Below, one piece after another: positions 1 to 9,200 of a stretch of 64,000 nt of DNA. The notes beneath the pieces were generated by a model. That model was not told the DNA's origin and searched no databases. It saw nothing but the letters and a program-made list of their open reading frames with translations. The translations under genes were made by a program, and so were the position numbers. Source of the DNA: Alphaproteobacteria bacterium (GTDB taxonomy: Bacteria; Pseudomonadota; Alphaproteobacteria; Micavibrionales; Micavibrionaceae); NCBI GenBank assembly GCA_016699735.1, contig CP065008.1:62001-126000 (forward strand). Reading direction: 5' to 3'. How positions within the stretch are numbered: position 1 is the stretch's first letter; the number at the start of each line of letters is the position of its first letter.

Positions 1-230
1 TGCATTTTCATCGCTTTGCCCTCGGGCACCAGCACAGCGGTCGCACAGACCGTTTCCCCCTCTAGCCCGACGAGATGAAGATGATCCTTCTCGGCCTCTA
101 GCTCCTCCGGCGTGAACGTCAGCCCCAACGGCGCCCGCAGCACCGCCTCCCGCAGCCGCACCGCCTCCCGATAAGCTGCGCTTGCATACGGAATCACCTC
201 GAACACTATATTTCTGCTACCGACAATCAT
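1..230 (-). CDS. GNAT-family N-acyltransferase, 3' part cut off by window edge
   Basis: The first 76 residues of a protein run off the left edge of the window. They begin MIVGSRNIVFEVIPY and continue with the arrangement YREAVRLREAVLR, then a short acidic stretch and the strand LVGLEGETVCATAVLVPEG. This order (basic helix followed by an antiparallel strand ending in a small hydrophobic core) is typical of small GNAT acetyltransferases of the YjcF/ElaA type, which transfer an acyl group from acyl-CoA to an amine. The acetyl-CoA pyrophosphate-binding loop would lie beyond the edge, so the family call is inferred from the N-terminus only. The substrate is unknown. Confidence 0.6.
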   Translation of the reverse strand, partial: MIVGSRNIVFEVIPYASAAYREAVRLREAVLRAPLGLTFTPEELEAEKDHLHLVGLEGETVCATAVLVPEGKAMKM

Positions 231-261
231 TTTTCCACCCTACCACACCCTCCTCCAAAAA

Positions 262-287
262 CATCCCCGCGCACACGGGGATCCAGA
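262..287. repeat. Dispersed hairpin repeat, CATCCCCGCG...CGGGGATCC type
   Basis: A short inverted repeat with arms CATCCCCG and CGGGGATC, followed by CAGAG. Near-identical copies lie at 44201-44229 and 58471-58497, and a half copy is near 60505. All are intergenic. It resembles REP-like hairpins scattered through many proteobacterial genomes. Confidence 0.7.
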
Positions 288-424
288 GCGATTCGCCTCC
301 CCAAAACGCCCCCGCGAATCAATGCATAAATTTTTAAGATTTTACGCCTTCCCCCATACGAAGGCACAAAAATCCATAAAAATAATAACAGCAATATCAA
401 TAACTTATAAGATTTTAACCGATC

Positions 425-443
425 TTAAGCACTTCTTAACCAT
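425..443 (+). promoter_or_regulatory. Predicted CtrA-binding box upstream of gene at 492
   Basis: TTAA at 425-428, seven bases, then TTAACCAT at 436-443. This is an exact match to the alphaproteobacterial CtrA consensus TTAA-N7-TTAAC, and the second half continues with the extended form TTAACCAT. It lies about 50 bp upstream of the start codon at 492, where a promoter would be. Binding is inferred; ctrA itself is not in the window. Confidence 0.6.
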
Positions 444-491
444 TACCCCTTAAATGAAAGGATAAGAGACTACACATAGGAGACTTTAAAT

Positions 492-1115
492 ATGAACGAC
501 GATGGCAGTAGAAGCAGAAGCAACAAATACCCCGCTCTCTTCCGCGCTGAGTACCTTCTTCCCACGATTATGAAAGGCATCTTGACCAAACACATCCCCC
601 TCAACCCCGAAGCCGAACGCTCCCTCCACACGGTCATCAGCGAGATGGAGCCGGATATCGCCCTGCTCTGCTGCGCGAATATCGCCCGCGAGATTTACAT
701 TTATGAAAAAAACCGCGAACTGGACCTCGCCCTGCTGGGCGTCCTGAGCGAGAAAATCATCAAGGAGTTCCGCCCGGTCTGCAAACTGGCCGAAACCAAC
801 CCCGCTGCCCGTGAGGCAAAGCTGCAGGCTCTGCTGCCCCGCCTCTCCGAGCGCATGGAAAAGCTGATGGACAACCTCGCCCTCACCAAAGTCGCTTTGG
901 AAATCTATGACGCCAACGCCGCCGAAATTCTCGACATCCTCCTGATCCAGCTCCAGGGCCAGTTTCTGATCGTGGACCAGTTGATCGAACTGCGGACCGA
1001 CGCCCTCCTCTACGAAGACGCCCTGGTCGATGACGGAAATATGCTGCCCGCCATGGCCGGAATTCAGGTGGAGGCGCAGGAAACCAACATCATCCCCTTC
1101 CGCCCGAAAGGCTAG
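492..1115 (+). CDS. Hypothetical helical protein, possibly CtrA-controlled
   Basis: 207 residues, soluble, with no signal peptide or membrane segment. Most of the chain looks helical (EKNRELDLALLGVLSEKI; then LLPRLSERMEKLMDNL) and it ends with the short tail NIIPFRPKG. The start is supported by AGGAG about eight bases upstream. I do not recognise a family. A predicted CtrA box sits at 425-443 and a strong terminator follows at 1156-1185, so it appears to be a single-gene transcript. Two nearby cysteines (LLCCAN) are present but do not form a metal motif. A role in cell-cycle or motility output is only a guess from the CtrA site. Confidence 0.75.
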   Translation: MNDDGSRSRSNKYPALFRAEYLLPTIMKGILTKHIPLNPEAERSLHTVISEMEPDIALLCCANIAREIYIYEKNRELDLALLGVLSEKIIKEFRPVCKLAETNPAAREAKLQALLPRLSERMEKLMDNLALTKVALEIYDANAAEILDILLIQLQGQFLIVDQLIELRTDALLYEDALVDDGNMLPAMAGIQVEAQETNIIPFRPKG

Positions 1116-1155
1116 AAGTTTCATCGCTCCTCAAGTGAAGAAAATCTATACCTTC

Positions 1156-1185
1156 TCCCCGGCCCTTAAAGCCGGGGATTTTTTT
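1156..1185 (+). terminator. Rho-independent terminator after gene at 492
   Basis: Perfect 8-bp stem TCCCCGGC/GCCGGGGA with a 7-nt loop, followed by a run of seven T. It ends the 492-1115 transcript. Confidence 0.9.
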
Positions 1186-1193
1186 GCGAAAAA

Positions 1194-1805
1194 ATGCTAC
1201 TATCCCCCATGCCTTGGCACGCTGAAAATTATGAACGATTCAAAGCAAAAATGCAGGCGGCTAAGGCCAAACCTGAAAACATGAATGAGAACGGCATCAT
1301 CACAATTTCAGGTTCTGAAATACTCGATCCCTCCTTCTGGGCGCACGTCGATATTTCACGGGAGGGATTTGCAAAAAACCTTGATATATCGGCCCGCCTC
1401 GCACGGGATTTCACCCGCAAGTTTGTAACGAACACGCTGCCGGACGCGATGACCTACATTGTATCCTTGAATTGCTCCTATGACAAAAACCTGCGGGAAG
1501 GGGAAAAAACCTTCCCCGAAGATTTGGAAAATCCGGTCAGGTACTTCGATAATCAGGAAGATATCGTTAACCTTCTCTGGCGCGACGGTCTGGTCCCTGA
1601 ATGGATCGACTTACATGTATTCAAAGCGGATGAAAATTTCACTCATATAAATTTAGCGTGTTGCGGCCGATTTACATCCAACAAACAGCTTATTTACCAT
1701 ATGTACGAATACGCGCCCTTTATCGAAAAGGGCCCGGCCCTTCCAACCGGATACAAGGAAGGCGTTAAATTCGATCTGCACTGGCGGCAGAATAAACAGA
1801 CCTAG
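1194..1805 (+). CDS. Hypothetical protein with LWRDGLVPEWID motif
   Basis: Up to 203 residues, soluble. The C-terminal half carries NLLWRDGLVPEWIDLHVF, then ACCGRFT and a tail EGVKFDLHWRQ. I have the impression that this order of segments recurs in uncharacterised bacterial proteins, but I cannot name the family, so no function is given. The start is uncertain: in-frame ATGs at 1194, 1209, 1251 and 1281 all lack a convincing ribosome binding site. The gene begins right after the terminator at 1156-1185, so it must have its own promoter. A long palindromic element (1816-1936) begins ten bases after its stop. Confidence 0.65.
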   Translation: MLLSPMPWHAENYERFKAKMQAAKAKPENMNENGIITISGSEILDPSFWAHVDISREGFAKNLDISARLARDFTRKFVTNTLPDAMTYIVSLNCSYDKNLREGEKTFPEDLENPVRYFDNQEDIVNLLWRDGLVPEWIDLHVFKADENFTHINLACCGRFTSNKQLIYHMYEYAPFIEKGPALPTGYKEGVKFDLHWRQNKQT

Positions 1806-1815
1806 GCTCGTAACC

Positions 1816-1936
1816 CACCGCTTTTATAAAGTCAGCGAAAACACGGGTTTTCGAGAACCGCATCGCAGAATACTTGGAGGTATTTGAGAAGCGGAAGCGG
1901 AGAAAACCCGTGTTTGCAGGTCTTTAGAAAAGCGGT
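1816..1936. repeat. 121-bp imperfect palindrome (MITE- or REP-like element)
   Basis: The left arm starts CACCGCTTTTATAAAG and the right arm, read on the other strand, starts CACCGCTTTTCTAAAG. Both arms then contain AACACGGGTTTTC at matching positions, and the centre is AATACTTGGAGGTATT, itself self-complementary. The whole segment can fold on itself almost end to end. It fills the gap between two convergent genes. It could serve as a bidirectional terminator, a non-autonomous mobile element, or both. Confidence 0.7.
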
Positions 1937-1940
1937 GAAA

Positions 1941-2312
1941 CTAAGCCGCGAGCTTCGTCAGCATCGGCCCCAACCGCCGCCCACCGAGAATATGCAGATG
2001 AAAGTGCGGCACTTCCTGCCCGCCATTCGCCCCTGTGTTGGTAATCGTGCGGAACCCGTCCTCTGAAAGCCCCTGCTCCGCCGCAATCTTGGACACAGCA
2101 TCGAAAAACGCCTTGATCTCCGCCGCGCTCGCCTTCGCCCCGAAATCGGAGATCGAAACATACGCCCCCTTCGGGATCACGAGGATATGCACCGGCGCTT
2201 GCGGATTAATATCCTTGAACGCCAGTACATGATCGTCTTCATAAACCTTGCCGCAGGGAATCTCCCCGCGCAGGATCTTGGCGAAGACGTTATTCGAATC
2301 ATAGCGGCTCAT
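1941..2312 (-). CDS. HIT-family nucleotide hydrolase (HinT-like)
   Basis: 123 residues, the usual length for HinT-type histidine-triad proteins, which hydrolyse AMP-amine bonds such as adenosine phosphoramidates. The N-terminus has FAKILRGEIPCGKVYEDD, and the C-terminus carries the triad HFHLHILGG (H-x-H-x-H) followed by RRLGPM. The middle holds the conserved NPQAPVHILVIPK segment. It is divergent from panD, with 69 bp between the two starts, and convergent with the unknown gene ending at 1805. It is probably a cytosolic housekeeping enzyme. Confidence 0.93.
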   Translation of the reverse strand: MSRYDSNNVFAKILRGEIPCGKVYEDDHVLAFKDINPQAPVHILVIPKGAYVSISDFGAKASAAEIKAFFDAVSKIAAEQGLSEDGFRTITNTGANGGQEVPHFHLHILGGRRLGPMLTKLAA

Positions 2313-2381
2313 GGCGTTTTTCCTTGCTTTTTGAGGTCAGGAAGACCAGATTACACAGCGTTTGCAAGGAAAGTAAAGACC

Positions 2382-2759
2382 ATGATCCTGACAATGCTCA
2401 AGGCCAAGCTGCACCGCGCCACAATCACCCGCGCCGATCTGGATTACGAGGGGTCGATCACCATCGACGCGAATCTTCTGGAAAAATCCGGCATCCTCCC
2501 GCACGAGCAGGTGGACGTACTGGACATCACGAACGGCGCCCGCCTGACGACCTACGCCATCCCCGGCCCCCGAAACTCCGGCGAGATCGGCATCAACGGC
2601 GCCGCCGCGCACCTCGTCAAACCCGGCGATCTCGTGATTATCTGCGCCTACGCGCAGATGGACGCACAGGAAGCCAAAAACTTCCACCCCGCAATTCTCC
2701 TGCTTGATGAAAAAAACCGGATCAAACACACCGCCCTCAAAAGCGGCCACGCCGCCTGA
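2382..2759 (+). CDS. panD: Aspartate 1-decarboxylase proenzyme
   Basis: 125 residues. PanD makes beta-alanine from aspartate for pantothenate and CoA synthesis. The pyruvoyl cofactor forms by self-cleavage at the Gly-Ser bond in YEGSITID, seen here about 25 residues from the start. Other family marks are VDVLDITNGAR, TYAIPG and the block GEIGINGAAAHLVKPGD. I chose the ATG at 2382 because AAGGAAAG lies just upstream and the protein then starts MILTMLKAKLHRA, as in the family. The reading frame extends further upstream, but only through the HIT gene on the other strand. Its stop lies 11 bp from that of the convergent RTX gene. Confidence 0.95.
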   Translation: MILTMLKAKLHRATITRADLDYEGSITIDANLLEKSGILPHEQVDVLDITNGARLTTYAIPGPRNSGEIGINGAAAHLVKPGDLVIICAYAQMDAQEAKNFHPAILLLDEKNRIKHTALKSGHAA

Positions 2760-2770
2760 GGGCAGGATAT

Positions 2771-4501
2771 TTACAGGATAATCAAGTCTCCGTTATCAAT
2801 CAGCTCTTGAGCATCTGTCCAATCGCCTCCTGTGAGTTCTATACGGATAACGTTTGCGACTGAGGCATACTGTGAATTTTTCCCATCGATATCAATATCA
2901 AGGTAAGTGTGAGTAGTCGTATGCAAGGATATAAAATCAAGTATTGTGTCATTTAGAGGATCATAACCGTCGAGTACATGATCTAGAATGATTTTATCGC
3001 CTTCATCATGAGAAAAATCAACAATACGGTCCATCTGGCTGTCGACGATTTCCGGGCCGAAGAATATGAACATATCTGCTCCTTGATGGCCCTCAAGACG
3101 GTTTTTACCGTCTCCAGCAAATAAGGAATCGTCCCCTTCGTACCCTCTCAGAATATCATCACCCAAACCACCATGAAGAACGTCATTTCCTTTATCACCA
3201 CGCAAATTATCATGGCCGCGACCACCAAACAAAAAATCGTCCCCATCCTTACCGTAAAGACGATCATCCCCATCGCCGCCGATAATTGTATCGTTCCGAT
3301 GATAGCTTCCATTAATTATTTCCCCAGAATCTGAGGCAAAAACCCAGTCCAAGATCGTCGTAAAATCAGCAGATGAACCGTCGGTAAAAACCAAGGACTC
3401 AATCGCATAGTGGCCCGAAAAATCTGTTTGGTTTTCAATATGAATTTGATTGGCGCCGTCAATAATAATTTGATCGTTTGTATCGACTGCATCTCGCTGG
3501 AATCTTAAATCGTAAATAGATGTCTGCTCTCCAAAAATCAGGCGGTCAAAACCGCCGATATCGTATATGTAATCCTGTCCCGCAGAAGCCCGGTAGGTAT
3601 CGTCCCCAAGACCTCCCCGCAAATCATCGTCCCCGTTTCCCCCATCAAGAAGATCGTTGCCGACAATTATTCCTTCCTTATCATCCCCGTAAAGCTTATC
3701 GTTGCCGTTTCCGCCATAGAGCTTGTCATCACCTTCATCGCCTCTGACATTGATATCATCGCCATCATCACAGTAAATCAGGTCATTCCCCGTACCTCCG
3801 TACAAACGGTCAGAGTTTTCCCCTCCATAAATACGGTCTTCGCCAGCGTCACCGCGGATATAATCCTTGTCCTGACCGCCTTCGAGAAGATCATCTCCCC
3901 CAAAACCTCGTATAGTGTCTTGACCGTCGAGGCCACGGATAATATTTACAGAATCATCGCCAATTAACTCGTCAAAATAATTCGTGCCTATAAAACCTTC
4001 GATATTTTGCAAGCTACGGGTAACATTTTCTCCGTAATAATCATCGTGGAGTAAATCAAGAAACACAGCACTCGCAAAGCCGCTGTAATCCACGATATCG
4101 ATGCCATTTCCGCCATCGACTATATCAGAACGATCAAGACCGGAAATTAGATCATCCCCGTCCAGACCGTTGATAAAATCAGTTCCTGAAGACCCAATGA
4201 TTTGATCGTTATTGTCAGTGCCGAACAAAAGGTTAAGGCGTCTTTCCGTACCGAAAAAGCTCGAGAATATAAGAGTCTCAAACCGGAAAATATCATTCAC
4301 AAAATGGTTTTCGATTGTGATCGTTCCACCAGCCGTTCCGCCTGACCGAGTGACAATCACGAGGTCGTTACCTAATTTCTGGTAAGTAAACTCACTAGAA
4401 TTAAAACTCAGGGGATAGCCGCTTAGAAAATTGAGTTCATCCTCAAGACCTTCTCCGGTAGTCGTAATATCCCCATCGGCGCTCGTATAATTAATAGTCA
4501 A
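2771..4501 (-). CDS. RTX (GGxGxD) calcium-binding repeat protein, probable type I secretion substrate
   Basis: 576 residues with about two blocks of RTX nonapeptides. Residues roughly 115-290 and 395-470 hold repeats such as GGNGNDKLYGDD and GGRGHDNLRGD, which bind Ca2+ in a parallel beta-roll. No protease, lipase or adhesin domain is visible. The last 100 residues (FIFFGPEIVDSQMDRIVDF onwards) look like the C-terminal secretion region of type I substrates. There is no N-terminal signal peptide. The start is TTG at 4501, supported by GGAGAG a few bases upstream. The gene is visibly more AT-rich than its neighbours, which suggests transfer. No type I exporter lies in the window. Confidence 0.85.
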   Translation of the reverse strand: MTINYTSADGDITTTGEGLEDELNFLSGYPLSFNSSEFTYQKLGNDLVIVTRSGGTAGGTITIENHFVNDIFRFETLIFSSFFGTERRLNLLFGTDNNDQIIGSSGTDFINGLDGDDLISGLDRSDIVDGGNGIDIVDYSGFASAVFLDLLHDDYYGENVTRSLQNIEGFIGTNYFDELIGDDSVNIIRGLDGQDTIRGFGGDDLLEGGQDKDYIRGDAGEDRIYGGENSDRLYGGTGNDLIYCDDGDDINVRGDEGDDKLYGGNGNDKLYGDDKEGIIVGNDLLDGGNGDDDLRGGLGDDTYRASAGQDYIYDIGGFDRLIFGEQTSIYDLRFQRDAVDTNDQIIIDGANQIHIENQTDFSGHYAIESLVFTDGSSADFTTILDWVFASDSGEIINGSYHRNDTIIGGDGDDRLYGKDGDDFLFGGRGHDNLRGDKGNDVLHGGLGDDILRGYEGDDSLFAGDGKNRLEGHQGADMFIFFGPEIVDSQMDRIVDFSHDEGDKIILDHVLDGYDPLNDTILDFISLHTTTHTYLDIDIDGKNSQYASVANVIRIELTGGDWTDAQELIDNGDLIIL

Positions 4502-4655
4502 AGCAACTCTCTCCAGTTAATTACATAAAAAAGTTTTTACAGAATACAGGTGGTTACGTCCTTTCGTTTACCATATTATAACCCTTGGCGCAAAGCCTTA
4601 ATTTGTTATGTTCAATACGAAAAATAGGAGTCGCACAAATACGGGGGTAACAAAT

Positions 4656-5630
4656 CTAACGCACACACTCCAACCCGTCCGGCGCCTCGGCGGGACAGGG
4701 AATCTCTTCCGGTTCCCGGAGATCCGCCTGATGAATCCGCGCCTCCCCCTCCGGCTTTTTCGGGATTGGCACCGCGAACGCCTGATCCAGAATCGCCACA
4801 AACGCCTTCTCCCGCTCCTTGGCGTCTTTCCCCCCGACATAGGACGCGATCACCCGCCGCTCCCCCTGCTGCACATGGGCGGTCAGCGCATACCCCGCAT
4901 CGCACGTATAGCCCGTCTTGCCGAAGATATTCTGGTACGCAAGGGAGACATTGTGCAAAAGCGTATTGGTGTTCTTGAGGCTCTGCCCGCGCACCTTCGC
5001 CTCCCCGGTCCCCAGCAATTCGGCCAACGCCGGATGATGATCGGAGATATGCTTCAAAAGAATCGCCAGATCGCGGGTCGTCGATCCGCCCGCCTGCACC
5101 CGGACGAGCCGCCTCGGCAATCCGCTGGCATTGTAAAACTGCGTATCCCCCATCCCCAGCTCCTGCGCCCGCCGATTCATCAACGTGACGAACTCGATTT
5201 CCGTCCGCCCCGCTTTAAAGGCCTTGGCCGTGTATTCCGCAATCGTCGCGGCCAGATCGTTAAAGGAACTGATCGCCGCGCCTTTCATCGCATCGCCCAG
5301 CCGGACCGAACCGCGCCAGCCCGAAAGCCGCTCCATATCCGCCCGCAAGCTCGTATTGCTGGCAATCACCAGCCGGTCATCGACCGACATGAGTCCCTTG
5401 TCGATGGCCTCCTGCGCCAGCAGCAGAGTCATCAGCTTGGCCATCGACGCCGGCTGCACCCGGATCCCCGCATCTTTCTCCAGCAGAACCTCTCCGGTAC
5501 GGGCATCCATCACGAAATAGGATTCGCGCTCGGGCACACACTGCGCCTCCGCGCTTTCCGCCCCAAGCAGGGTAATAAACGCGAGAGTCGCGGCCCGGAA
5601 GGAATGTTCGATGGAACGGAAAACAGCCAT
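4656..5630 (-). CDS. D-alanyl-D-alanine carboxypeptidase (class A low-molecular-weight PBP, DacA/DacF type)
   Basis: 324 residues. Residues 1-30 are a signal peptide ending ESAEAQ. The active-site tetrad is PASMAKLMT (S-x-x-K) near residue 62, the second motif is SSFND (usually S-x-N, here with F), and the third is GKTGYTCDAGY. These enzymes trim the terminal D-Ala from peptidoglycan pentapeptides in the periplasm. The C-terminal anchoring domain is short, as in the DacF-like group of alphaproteobacteria. It is transcribed away from trxA with about 185 bp between the starts. Confidence 0.92.
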   Translation of the reverse strand: MAVFRSIEHSFRAATLAFITLLGAESAEAQCVPERESYFVMDARTGEVLLEKDAGIRVQPASMAKLMTLLLAQEAIDKGLMSVDDRLVIASNTSLRADMERLSGWRGSVRLGDAMKGAAISSFNDLAATIAEYTAKAFKAGRTEIEFVTLMNRRAQELGMGDTQFYNASGLPRRLVRVQAGGSTTRDLAILLKHISDHHPALAELLGTGEAKVRGQSLKNTNTLLHNVSLAYQNIFGKTGYTCDAGYALTAHVQQGERRVIASYVGGKDAKEREKAFVAILDQAFAVPIPKKPEGEARIHQADLREPEEIPCPAEAPDGLECVR

Positions 5631-5815
5631 ATTTCTTTATACATAATTCAAGGAAGATGGAAAGTCTTTCATGTTGCAGAAAGAGAGGCCGTAACTTTTC
5701 CCCTTAAAATTTCGAACATTTAACAGAATAAAGAGGATAAACCCGCAGGATGCCTTGACCGAAAGCCCGTTTGAGCCATAGTGAGAGGATATTGCGTAGA
5801 GTTAAGGAGAAGATC

Positions 5816-6136
5816 ATGAGCTTGCAATCCGTCACCGACAAGGACTTCGCGAAAGAAGTCGTGGAATCCGAACAGCCCGTTCTCGTGGATTTCTGGGCGG
5901 AATGGTGCGCCCCGTGCCAGAAACTCCTGCCCATCGTTGAGGAAGTCGCCGGCGAAATGGCCGGAAAGCTCAAAATCGTCAAGGTGAACATCGAGGAAGC
6001 GCCCGAAGCACCGACCAAATACGGCGTCCGCGGCATCCCCGCCCTAATGCTCTTCAAGGGCGGAAAGCTGGTTGATACCCGCATGGGCGGAATGCCCAAA
6101 TCGCAACTGATGGCATGGCTGGAAAACCACGTCTGA
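5816..6136 (+). CDS. trxA: Thioredoxin
   Basis: 106 residues. Active site is WCAPC at residues 30-34 (Ala where the classical motif has Gly). The buried Asp is in LVDFWAEW, and the cis-Pro loop is RGIPALMLF. Thioredoxin reduces protein disulfides in the cytosol. AAGGAG lies six bases before the chosen ATG at 5816; the frame stays open upstream but without a ribosome binding site. In many alphaproteobacteria trxA follows addA on the same strand; here it is convergent with addA, indicating a local inversion. Confidence 0.95.
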   Translation: MSLQSVTDKDFAKEVVESEQPVLVDFWAEWCAPCQKLLPIVEEVAGEMAGKLKIVKVNIEEAPEAPTKYGVRGIPALMLFKGGKLVDTRMGGMPKSQLMAWLENHV

Positions 6137-6140
6137 CTCA

Positions 6141-6206
6141 GCCGATTTACAATTAACCATCTGTGGATAAAGGCCTTTATCGGCCAAAAATGACCCTTAA
6201 ATCGGC
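6141..6206. repeat. Nested palindromes between convergent trxA and addA
   Basis: An outer inverted repeat GCCGATTTA (6141-6149) / TAAATCGGC (6198-6206) encloses a perfect 16-bp palindrome GATAAAGGCCTTTATC (6166-6181). It fills the whole gap between the two stop codons. It is probably a bidirectional transcription end, though neither strand has a long T run. Confidence 0.55.
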
Positions 6207-9200
6207 CTAGATGACCTTGTCCAATTCCGGGTCAGGCAGAATCATCAGCCGCGGCCCATCCGTCCACAGCAGGGCGGAGATAACCGTTTTTGCCGGATAA
6301 ATGGCTCGCACCGCATCCCTGTACGCCCGCATCTGCTTGAGATAAATCCGCGGCACCCCGGAAACCTCCTGCGGCGGCGGTCGGTTCGTCTTGTAATCCA
6401 GAATCCACACGCTCTCCTCACGCACGACGAGCCGGTCAATCTGCCCGCTGAGAATACGGTTGCCCTCCAGAAGCGCCGTCAGCGGCACTTCAGCAAGCCC
6501 GCCCGCCAGGAAAAACGGCGCCGTGACCGGATCGGTCATGAGCATCAAAACCTCGGAAACCACGCTGGCACGCTGCTCTTCTGACAAATTCGCCCCGTAC
6601 GTCTCAACATAGCGCCGCGCGGCAGTCTCCCGCCGCTTCGGCGCAAAGGACGGCAAAAACTGCAACAGCTTGTGCGTAAGATTACCCCGCAGGAAACGCA
6701 GACCCTGCCCGGCCTCCAGCGGCGAAAGCACAGGAAAATGATCCTCCTCCTGATTCGCCCGCGACGGCACGAGCGGCCGCGGCGGCTCGGGCTCTCCCGG
6801 CGCCGCTTGATAAACCCATGTCGGCGGGTCGCTATGATCCGTAGAACCGATCATCTGGCCTTTAATCTTATCGCCTGTTTTTGCCGTCTGATGACGCGCA
6901 TAACGAAGCCACCCATCCCCAAGAATCTCAACGCCCTCAAGTCGTTGAAGCCCCATCCTCACCTTATCGTGCCAGGACTCCCGCTTTGCGGTCCGGCTTC
7001 CCTTAAAGCCGCAGACGTACAGCCGATCCGCAGCCCGCGTCATGGCGACATAAAGCAATCGGTTGTTTTCAGCATCCAGCGCACTCTCCAGAATCTGGCG
7101 CTTCTCTTTGTATTGTTGAGGAGCATCGTCGTCACGGGGCGCCCAAAGCGGAAAATTCAATCCGGTTTTGTCGGGCCAGAGCAGCATAGGAACTTTCTGG
7201 CTGTTGGGAGACGGCACCGTATCGGGCAAAATGACAATCGGAGCCTGCAACCCCTTCGCCCCGTGTACCGTCATGATTCTCACCTGCCCCCCTGCTTCCT
7301 CCATCTCGCGTTTGATTTCTGTATGAAGAGATTCGAAATGGGCCACAAAGAGCTCAAGGGAATCTTTATGGTTTTTCCCGAAATTAAGCGCGGCGTTTAA
7401 AAACTCCTCGATCGGATCGCGGGCATCCTCCCCCAGACGCGACAGGATAGCCTTCATCCCACTCATCTGATCCGCCGGACAGACAGAAGTTAGAACCCGC
7501 ATAAAAAAACGGTAGACACCGACATTCATGGCATCGTATCGCAGTTGCGATAAATATTGGCGGACGCATTCGGCATTCTCCGGGGTGATGCCCTTCGGGT
7601 CGTCAAGAAGCCTGTGATACGTACGCGATCCGAAATGAACCAATTCTGACCATAAATTACCAGTTCGGTCAGTAGCTAGGCTGAACAGCTCCGAATCGCT
7701 CCATCCGATCAGGGGCGATTTGAGAAGACAGGCCAGATTAAGATCGTCGGAGGGCAAAAGACAAAATTTCGCGGTGGCCAGCAAATCCTGCACGACCAGC
7801 TGCGCCCCCAGATCCATCCGGTCCGCGCCGCTGACCGGAATCCCGTGCTGTTTCAGGGCGCGGATCATCTCATCAGCCAAAGCAATACGCGTACGGAACA
7901 AGATGAGGATATCCCCGGGCTGCACGGCTCGGCCATAAGACTCCAGAACCTCTCCATGCGTGAGCCATCCATGAATGTGATCGGCGACTTTCTGGGCAAG
8001 GCGGGTGGACGCCCGCTCACCTGGATAAACATCCTCGGGAGGATCCCAGAAATTCAGCTTTTGGCTCCTCTCCTGCTCAAGAATAGGCCACAATTCAACA
8101 AGTCCAGCCTGTCCCGTGCGAGTAGAGACGTGATGAACCGTATCTCCACCGAGCGCCTCGCAAAGATCCTGACGGGCAAAAACGGAATCGACGACATCCA
8201 GTATCGGCTGTGTGGACCGGAAAGAAAATTGCAGGGGCAGTTCCAGCATTGTTTGGCCGAAATCATGAATTTTCTGACGAAAAATATCCCGCATACCGCT
8301 AAAAGCCTCCGGCGCGGCTCTTTGAAATGAATAGATCGATTGTTTCATATCGCCGACGGTAAAAGACGTACGGCTGATGTCCTGTGCGCCTTTACCAGAA
8401 AAAAAATCATCGCTGAGAGCTGAAATGACCTGCCATTGCTCGGGATTCGTATCCTGCGCCTCATCGACCAGAATATGGTCGATCCCCTGATCGAGCTTGT
8501 ACATGATCCAGGGTGTAACCTCGAGAGCCTCTTGAGAATTTTCTTCGCGCAAATCCTTGAACTGTAAGGTTTGTCCGCTTAAAAGATCGCAGGTTTTAAG
8601 GATCAGGTCGTCATAATCAAGAGACCCGCGGGCCTGTTTAAGGGCTTCATAACGATCCACGATGGCTTGCCCGAGCGTAAATAAATCACGCGAAAGTGCC
8701 GCGCATTTTATTTTTTTGAGCGACTCAAAAAATATGAGAGCCCGCTCAGCCTCAGCCCTCAAAATATCCTCGGCCTCGGGAAATCGCTTTTTTGTGTCGT
8801 TAGAAGGAAAACCGCCGATAGCGATCGTACCCTTCTGGGTCAAAAACACGCTGAAGTAGTCCTGCGACGATTCCATCCTCTCATTCTGACGTTTTGATAA
8901 CCAGGATAAAAGCTGCTGGCCCTTCCGGCGCTCTGTATCTTTCCCTTTGACAAGCACCGCCGCTACGCTCTTCAGTTGCACTTCGCGATCGGCGCTAAAA
9001 ACCAGGGACTGCGAAAGATAATCTTGTGCGCTCTGCCCGGGAACCACACCATAAAAACGGCAGATTTCAGCATACACAGCCTCGGCATCCTGTCGGCCCC
9101 CAAGAGTTTTCGAAAGTTGAAATCGCTCTGAGCTGACCGCGCTGACCAATGAAATAAACTGGTCTTCACTGAGTTCGGCGCTCAGGGCGATCATGGCGTT

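Noticed and set aside
4608..5723. A 371-residue plus-strand frame opposite the carboxypeptidase gene
   Set aside because: No recognisable domain and an Arg/Pro-rich composition; the opposite strand has a signal peptide and all catalytic motifs.
6153..6160. TTAACCAT half site of a CtrA box
   Set aside because: It lacks the partner TTAA seven bases away and lies between convergent genes where no promoter is expected.
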